In this document: positions 32,408-35,990 of the stretch, piece by piece | Layout: every line of letters begins with the position of its first letter | How positions within the stretch are numbered: position 1 is the stretch's first letter | Notes under the pieces: generated by a model | What the model was told of the DNA's origin: nothing | What the model saw: only the letters and a program-made list of their open reading frames with translations | Databases searched by the model: none | Translations under genes and position numbers: made by a program | Assembly (NCBI GenBank): GCA_029560875.1 | Contig: JAKQKB010000063.1 | Location: 1 to 35,990, forward strand | Reading direction: 5' to 3' | DNA: 35,990 nt | From: Bacteroidota bacterium | GTDB taxonomy: Bacteria > Bacteroidota > Bacteroidia > Bacteroidales > Tenuifilaceae

Positions 32408-32488
32408 TCAGCAATAGCAATCCCCTTTCAACAACCAGCCATTATTGTTGAAATTGTAATTGCAATTATTGCGGAATATGTGAATCAT
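32408..32488 (-). CDS. asnA leader peptide 1, 26 residues with seven Asn
   Basis: ATG 32488 to TGA 32408. Residues 7, 8, 10, 12, 14, 15 and 16 are Asn (FRNNCNYNFNNNGW), i.e. seven of ten. The Asn codons lie in a perfect hairpin TTTCAACAA/TTGTTGAAA that a stalled ribosome would open, and an intrinsic terminator follows the stop. This is the classic layout of ribosome-mediated attenuation, placed upstream of the asparagine synthetase gene. Confidence 0.75.
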   Translation of the reverse strand: MIHIFRNNCNYNFNNNGWLLKGDCYC

Positions 32489-32507
32489 TTCATCCAAATT
32501 TTCAAGG

Positions 32508-32539
32508 GCAAGGTAGGATTTTCCTTTAAATTCTCAAAA
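32508..32539 (-). promoter_or_regulatory. asnA leader promoter
   Basis: Minus strand: TTTTG (32539-32535), 19 bases, TACCTTGC (32515-32508). The spacing is ideal; the -7 box deviates from TAnnTTTG by one base. The expected transcript start lies about 12 bases before leader peptide 1. Confidence 0.5.
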
Positions 32540-32540
32540 T

Positions 32541-32750
32541 TTACTTTGATTTTTTTAGCTGGTTTAGCTCCTCGATAGTTGCTTCAATAGCCTCGTCGGA
32601 AAGTCCCTTTTGTTGGGCTACCTCAGCAAGTGTTCCCCATACAGCCTCTCCGCAAACTATGCAGATAATTCCTTTTTCCCTAAGGAACGAAACCGATTCG
32701 GGTAGCTGCTCCACCAGGTCCTCAATCAGGGTATTGCCGGTTATGTTCAT
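32541..32750 (-). CDS. DUF1858 domain protein
   Basis: A 69-residue protein with the DUF1858 pattern: N-terminal ITGNTLIEDLVEQLPESVSFL, then the redox/metal-type CIVCGEAVWGTL, then a helical tail. DUF1858 proteins are small, often with hydrid-cluster or cysteine-redox partners; function unknown. It starts 13 bases after the OsmC stop, so the two form an operon. Confidence 0.85.
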   Translation of the reverse strand: MNITGNTLIEDLVEQLPESVSFLREKGIICIVCGEAVWGTLAEVAQQKGLSDEAIEATIEELNQLKKSK

Positions 32751-32763
32751 CCTTATTCTCCTG

Positions 32764-33186
32764 TTACTCTTCGTGAATCTTTACCTCGAAAGTAATTGGC
32801 ATAGCCTTGCGGTATGAGGCGCTAACCCCACAGTACTTTTCCTGCGACAGGTTGATGGCCTTGTTGATGCTTTCGGGCGGAAGATCCTTTCCCCAGAACT
32901 CGTAGATTATGTTCATCCCAACATAGTGCCTGGGGTGCTCATCGGTTTGCATGGCCTCAACGCCAACGCTGAACCGTTTTACGTCAACCCTCATTTTCTT
33001 AAGGATAGAAATTACATCCATTCCCGTGCAGCCGGCCAGGGCAACCAGCATAAGCGGTTTAGGGCGGGGGCCGCGGTTGCTTCCCCCGGCATTTTCGTCG
33101 GCATCAACAATCAGCTTGTGGCCGTTTACCTCTGTTTCAAAGGCCAAGCCTTCCAACCATTCGGCCTGAATAGCTACTTTCTCCAT
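32764..33186 (-). CDS. OsmC family protein
   Basis: About 140 residues from MEKVAIQAEWLEGLAFETEV (ATG 33186; a longer frame from 33234 is open but the family begins here). OsmC/Ohr features: GPRPKPLMLVALAGCTGMDV with the reactive Cys, then VDVKRFSVGVEAM and the C-terminal KYCGVSASYRKAMPITFEVK with a second Cys. Such proteins reduce organic or fatty-acid hydroperoxides through the Cys pair. It is first in an operon with DUF1858. Confidence 0.9.
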   Translation of the reverse strand: MEKVAIQAEWLEGLAFETEVNGHKLIVDADENAGGSNRGPRPKPLMLVALAGCTGMDVISILKKMRVDVKRFSVGVEAMQTDEHPRHYVGMNIIYEFWGKDLPPESINKAINLSQEKYCGVSASYRKAMPITFEVKIHEE

Positions 33187-33326
33187 AGTGTTAGTTTTGA
33201 TATGTAAGAACCGAATTTTTGGGGTAAAGTTCAAAAAAATTTTTACAGATCAAGTATGAAAGGGTAAAGCACCAGCGGGGTACTAAAAGAAATCATGTAA
33301 GCAACTTCTATATGCTTGATAATTGC

Positions 33327-33334
33327 TAAATTTG
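33327..33334 (+). promoter_or_regulatory. -7 box of the restriction-modification operon
   Basis: TAAATTTG matches TAnnTTTG, 16 bases before the ATG at 33351. If transcription starts about seven bases later, the leader is very short, which argues for ATG 33351 over GTG 33342. Confidence 0.5.
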
Positions 33335-33350
33335 TAAAAATGTGTTGCGA

Positions 33351-34211
33351 ATGATTCTGTGGAATAACGATATTGAAATTCAATTTTTTGAGGAAGCACT
33401 GAAGAATTTTGCCTCTCCGGAAAAGTTATTTTACAAGTTGAATACAGGTTATTTTGCATATATTCCTAAAGGTACGGAGAATGAGGGGCACACCCTGCAA
33501 AGTAGGAATTCGCTGATTGGGCAGTTTACCGAGAAATGGTGTAAATCTATCCTTGAACCCATAGCTGGTAAATTTGGACTGTACGCCATTAATGGCGTTG
33601 TATGTGAAGAAATTGGCCTATCGAGGCAATCATCTGCCGATCTGGCGCTTTGCACTTCGAATAAAATCATTCAACGTCCCGAAAACATCAAGCTTATTTT
33701 TGAAATTAAGATGAGTATCGTTTCAAACTATAAATATACTGAGCCGAACAGAATTGAATTTATTAGCGACTACAAGCATCATAAGGGTAATCCTTCATTG
33801 CTCCGTTCCGATTCTATGCTCAAAGCTATTGGAAAATCTATTAGCATTCGGGTTTCAGGAAATTCCTCGTGTAAAATTCCCATTGTTACTATTGGCAATA
33901 GCCCAATTAGCAAAAATTATGTTGATAAAATTGATTTTTTAAAATCTTCAGGTGTTATTCAAGGTTTTTGGTCGCTAAACCCTAATCCCTGCAATTCCGA
34001 ATTTATCAAAGAAACTCCGCAAAAAGGCTTTCAAACATTCAAAAACCAGAAAATGATTACAGAAAGTTGTAAGGAATTGTTAGAAAGCGATATGCTCTAT
34101 TTTTCATCAATGGTTTCTATGCCAAAACTTGGTGAAATTATTAGATTGGCTAACAAAGAGAAGACAGATGCTGCGAAAGCCGAAAAATTTTTAACATTAA
34201 TCCGGGGATAG
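33351..34211 (+). CDS. type II restriction endonuclease (PD-(D/E)xK)
   Basis: About 286 residues from ATG 33351 (GTG 33342 would add three). A PD-(D/E)xK-type core is visible: D97 in SSADLALC, then E118 and K120 in LIFEIKMS (numbered from the ATG). The C-terminal half has no recognised domain. It ends two bases before the methyltransferase start, as in compact restriction-modification operons, so it is read as the partner nuclease. Lower GC than the flanking OsmC gene suggests transfer. Recognition sequence unknown. Confidence 0.75.
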   Translation: MILWNNDIEIQFFEEALKNFASPEKLFYKLNTGYFAYIPKGTENEGHTLQSRNSLIGQFTEKWCKSILEPIAGKFGLYAINGVVCEEIGLSRQSSADLALCTSNKIIQRPENIKLIFEIKMSIVSNYKYTEPNRIEFISDYKHHKGNPSLLRSDSMLKAIGKSISIRVSGNSSCKIPIVTIGNSPISKNYVDKIDFLKSSGVIQGFWSLNPNPCNSEFIKETPQKGFQTFKNQKMITESCKELLESDMLYFSSMVSMPKLGEIIRLANKEKTDAAKAEKFLTLIRG

Positions 34212-34213
34212 CT

Positions 34214-35113
34214 ATGGATAAAAGAAATGGGACAGAAACCAGCGCCTTTGGAACTAAGGGTAGAATTAATCATGACAGTTCAAAGTTCTATAGCTCGAAG
34301 CTATACTCCGAGATAAATAATAATTTTATAGGTGATAAGGCTGAAAATCAAATCCCCAACGAATACGAAAACCGGATCATACTGGGTTCAGCTGAAAATA
34401 TGAAGGAACTGCCTAATAATTCGGTTCATTTAATGATAACCTCGCCTCCCTATAATGTTTCAAAGGAATACGATAGCGATTTATCGTTAAGCGAATACTT
34501 ACAACTTTTGCAAAATTCATTTAAGGAAACCTATCGGGTGCTGGTATATGGTGGTAGAGCATGTATAAATATTGCAAATATTGGGCGTAAGCCATATATT
34601 CCTCTCTCTGACTACATTTCGAGAATGATGATTGATATAGGATTTAACATGCGCGGCGAAATAATATGGAACAAAGCTTCAAGTTCTAGCCCCTCTACAG
34701 CATGGGGGAGTTGGCAGAGCGCCGCCAATCCTACATTAAGAGATGTACATGAATACATATTAATTTTTTCAAAGGGAAACTACAAAAGAGAAAAAGGGGA
34801 CAAGACGGACACCATATCCAAGGAGCAGTTCCTGGAGTGGACAAAGTCAATTTGGACTATGAATGCTGAAAGCGCAAAGAAGATTGGACACCCTGCCCCA
34901 TTTCCTGAAGAATTACCCTATAGATTAATCCAGCTATTTTCTTTCACCGATGATGTTGTTTTGGACCCATTTATCGGGAGTGGTACTACCGCTATTAGCG
35001 CCTTAAAATCGAAAAGGAGATATGTTGGGTATGAAATATCGGAAGAATATGTGAATCTGGCCGAAAGGAGAATTTCCCCTATTAAGCAGCAATCGGTTAT
35101 AAATTTCAGGTAG
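34214..35113 (+). CDS. type II DNA methyltransferase (beta-class, probably N4-cytosine)
   Basis: A 299-residue enzyme. Motif IV TSPPYNVSKEYD (residues 76-87) precedes motif I DPFIGSGTTAIS (about 257-268), the order of beta-class enzymes. The SPPY form of motif IV is typical of N4-cytosine methyltransferases, with N6-adenine types also possible. GRINHDSSKFYSSKLYSE near the N-terminus and GYEISEEYVNLAERRI at the C-terminus are common in this family. It protects host DNA from the nuclease encoded two bases upstream. Confidence 0.9.
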   Translation: MDKRNGTETSAFGTKGRINHDSSKFYSSKLYSEINNNFIGDKAENQIPNEYENRIILGSAENMKELPNNSVHLMITSPPYNVSKEYDSDLSLSEYLQLLQNSFKETYRVLVYGGRACINIANIGRKPYIPLSDYISRMMIDIGFNMRGEIIWNKASSSSPSTAWGSWQSAANPTLRDVHEYILIFSKGNYKREKGDKTDTISKEQFLEWTKSIWTMNAESAKKIGHPAPFPEELPYRLIQLFSFTDDVVLDPFIGSGTTAISALKSKRRYVGYEISEEYVNLAERRISPIKQQSVINFR

Positions 35114-35128
35114 GTTTTATGGAAAAAA

Positions 35129-35152
35129 CCCTGCCAGCAAAGGTTGGCAGGG
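35129..35152. terminator. bidirectional terminator after the methyltransferase
   Basis: CCCTGCCA/TGGCAGGG stem, with TTTT on the plus-strand side and six T's when read on the minus strand. It suits both the methyltransferase and the convergent oxidoreductase remnant. Confidence 0.8.
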
Positions 35153-35181
35153 CTTTTGAGTGAAGTGGAGCATCGGGAGTT

Positions 35182-35331
35182 TTACTTGAATGCTTTCTCG
35201 GGTAGGCCGTCGCCTTCGAGGCTTAAGCGGCCAAAGTAGTCGGGAACAGGTTTTCCCGTTAGCGCATCAACGTACATTTTGGCTAGCCCCATGCTTAGCA
35301 TGAATCCCTGGCCCTCGCTCGGCGAAGTCTG
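35182..35331 (-). pseudogene. 3' remnant of an FAD-dependent oxidoreductase
   Basis: The minus strand ending at TAA 35182 encodes 44 residues: EGQGFMLSMGLAKMYVDALT, then GKPVPDYFGRL and SLEGDGLPEKAFK. The GFMLS...A..VDALTG pattern resembles the C-terminal end of DAO-type FAD oxidoreductases (glycine, sarcosine or D-amino-acid oxidase-like). Upstream the frame hits a stop at 35331 within foreign sequence that starts at the inverted-repeat element (35312-35524). The gene has lost its FAD-binding N-terminus here. Family call moderate because only the tail is seen. Confidence 0.6.
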
Positions 35332-35524
35332 TTACTTCGTAGTACTGAAGTGGAGGTTCCTGACCGTGTCAAATACTTGCTAAAGTTCCGGTCTCCAGAC
35401 CGAAAACTACTACCAACGAAAAACAAACTTTGCCTTACAACAAGACAGTTGTAAGCTGTCCTTTAGCCACGACATAGTTCCCCTACGCGCAAATCCTAAT
35501 GCACAAAACTACGCCGAGCGAGGG
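35312..35524. mobile_element. 213-bp MITE-like element with 13-bp terminal inverted repeats
   Basis: CCCTCGCTCGGCG (35312-35324) and CGCCGAGCGAGGG (35512-35524) are perfect inverted repeats bounding 213 bases with no ORF and two small hairpins (GGTCT/AGACC near 35381 and GACAG/CTGTC near 35443). It cuts the oxidoreductase stump at one end and meets the array tail at the other. No clear target duplication is visible. Confidence 0.65.
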
Positions 35525-35639
35525 GCTCGCGGGGTAGCGGGGGAAATCTAACTTATACCACGGATTTGAAACCATAGGGTGCAGTGTTTTTATTCACATA
35601 ATCCTTGAAGACGTGGTCGTTATGAAATGACCGCACAAC
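35517..35639 (-). repeat. inverted copy of the array tail
   Basis: Reverse complement of 17675-17796 with scattered substitutions; it begins at the final R' box (GTTGTGC, minus strand 35639-35633) of the right-hand array and ends at the terminal inverted repeat of the 213-bp element. Confidence 0.85.
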
Positions 35640-35715
35640 GGATTACGGATAAAAGAAGTCGCCGAATGCAATATAGGCAAAGCGTAGCGAAGCCTTTTAT
35701 TCGTTGTTAGGTGAT
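35630..35715 (-). other. attC of the right-hand (minus-strand) cassette array
   Basis: Minus strand: R'' ACCTAAC (near 35712-35706) and R' GTTGTGC (35639-35633). The arms CAACGAATAAAAG and CTTTTATCCGTAATCCGTTG pair with extra bases. At about 85 nt it is shorter than the attCs of the left array. Confidence 0.75.
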
Positions 35716-35728
35716 AACCTTCTAGGAC

Positions 35729-35990
35729 TCATTCATAAATCATATTGAACAACTTATTCGCTAAATCTCTGTCCAATTCTTTAAGAATCCTGTATTCTTC
35801 CAATGCCGAATCGTTATTTCCAACTATAAAATAAGTCACGCCTAGACCCAAGTGCGCATCAGCATAATCAGGATTTATGCGGATTGCATGCTTGTATGCC
35901 TCTACTGCTTCACTGTAGCGACCGAGTTCGCCATAAGCCACACCTAGATAATAGTGAGCCTCGGCAAGATTAGGATTTATGCGGATTGCA
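35729..35990 (-). CDS. TPR-repeat protein in a cassette, 5' end beyond the window
   Basis: The minus-strand frame runs off the right edge and stops at 35729. It encodes tetratricopeptide repeats: AIRINPNLAEAHYYLGVAYG, ELGRYSEAVEAYKHAIRINP, DYADAHLGLGVTYFIVGNND, then SALEEYRILKEL. At DNA level GGATTTATGCGGATTGCA occurs twice, 100 bases apart, so the repeats are recent duplicates. The TPR fold mediates protein-protein contacts. The gene ends 14 bases before an attC site, so it is the last cassette of a second array on the minus strand. Confidence 0.8.
   Translation of the reverse strand, partial: AIRINPNLAEAHYYLGVAYGELGRYSEAVEAYKHAIRINPDYADAHLGLGVTYFIVGNNDSALEEYRILKELDRDLANKLFNMIYE

Noticed and set aside
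35312..35524. Complete insertion sequence
   Set aside because: The 213-bp element between inverted repeats has no transposase frame, so it can only be a non-autonomous element.

Overview
The window looks like a chromosomal segment of a Bacteroidota bacterium, probably of the Bacteroidales/Marinilabiliales kind. The reasons are several TAnnTTTG-type -7 promoter boxes, many SPII lipoproteins, PagL-like and head-GIN (DUF2807) envelope proteins, AsnA, and a rSAM/lipoprotein pair typical of this phylum. Two DNA types alternate: moderate-GC housekeeping DNA (1-3.7 kb and 18-33.2 kb) and visibly AT-rich accessory DNA (3.9-17.7 kb, 33.3-35.1 kb and the right edge).

Layout. (1) dxs (minus strand, cut by the left edge) and a radical SAM/SPASM-like enzyme. 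(2) 3.7-4.3 kb: gene-free, repeat-rich entry to (3) an integron cassette array without an integrase (a CALIN) at 4.3-17.7 kb. It holds nine cassettes, all plus strand, each closed by a long attC of about 115-140 nt. For most cassettes the closing R'' box is the reverse complement of the bases after the GTT that opens the same cassette, as expected for units that once circularised. The cargo is 14 genes, mostly lipoproteins and membrane proteins, plus a PD-(D/E)xK (Mrr-like) nuclease, a membrane-anchored six-S1-repeat protein with a zinc-ribbon partner, and a rSAM/lipoprotein pair. (4) 17.7-20.3 kb: array tail, OmpA-like lipoprotein, ychF. (5) 20.3-23.3 kb: htrA flanked by a truncated and a full-length ORF-less group II intron relative; the longer copy lies just after the htrA terminator. 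(6) 23.3-26 kb: a tiny membrane ORF and three envelope genes. (7) 26.3-30 kb: a three-gene acyl-CoA (propionyl-CoA type) carboxylase operon. (8) 30.2-33.2 kb, minus strand: truA, asnA, a DUF1858 protein and an OsmC protein. asnA is preceded by two successive Asn-rich leader ORFs, each followed by a terminator hairpin. (9) 33.3-35.1 kb: a type II restriction-modification pair. (10) 35.2-35.5 kb: the 3' stump of an FAD-dependent oxidoreductase cut by a 213-bp element with 13-bp terminal inverted repeats. (11) Right edge: the end of a second cassette array on the minus strand carrying a TPR gene. Its terminal ~122 bp is an inverted copy of the tail of the first array.

Most notable: the nine-cassette CALIN with envelope-biased cargo; the inverted tails shared by two convergent arrays; the tandem Asn attenuator-like leader of asnA; and the TM-S1/zinc-ribbon and rSAM/lipoprotein cassettes. 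All calls come from reading the sequence by eye; no database search or folding program was run.
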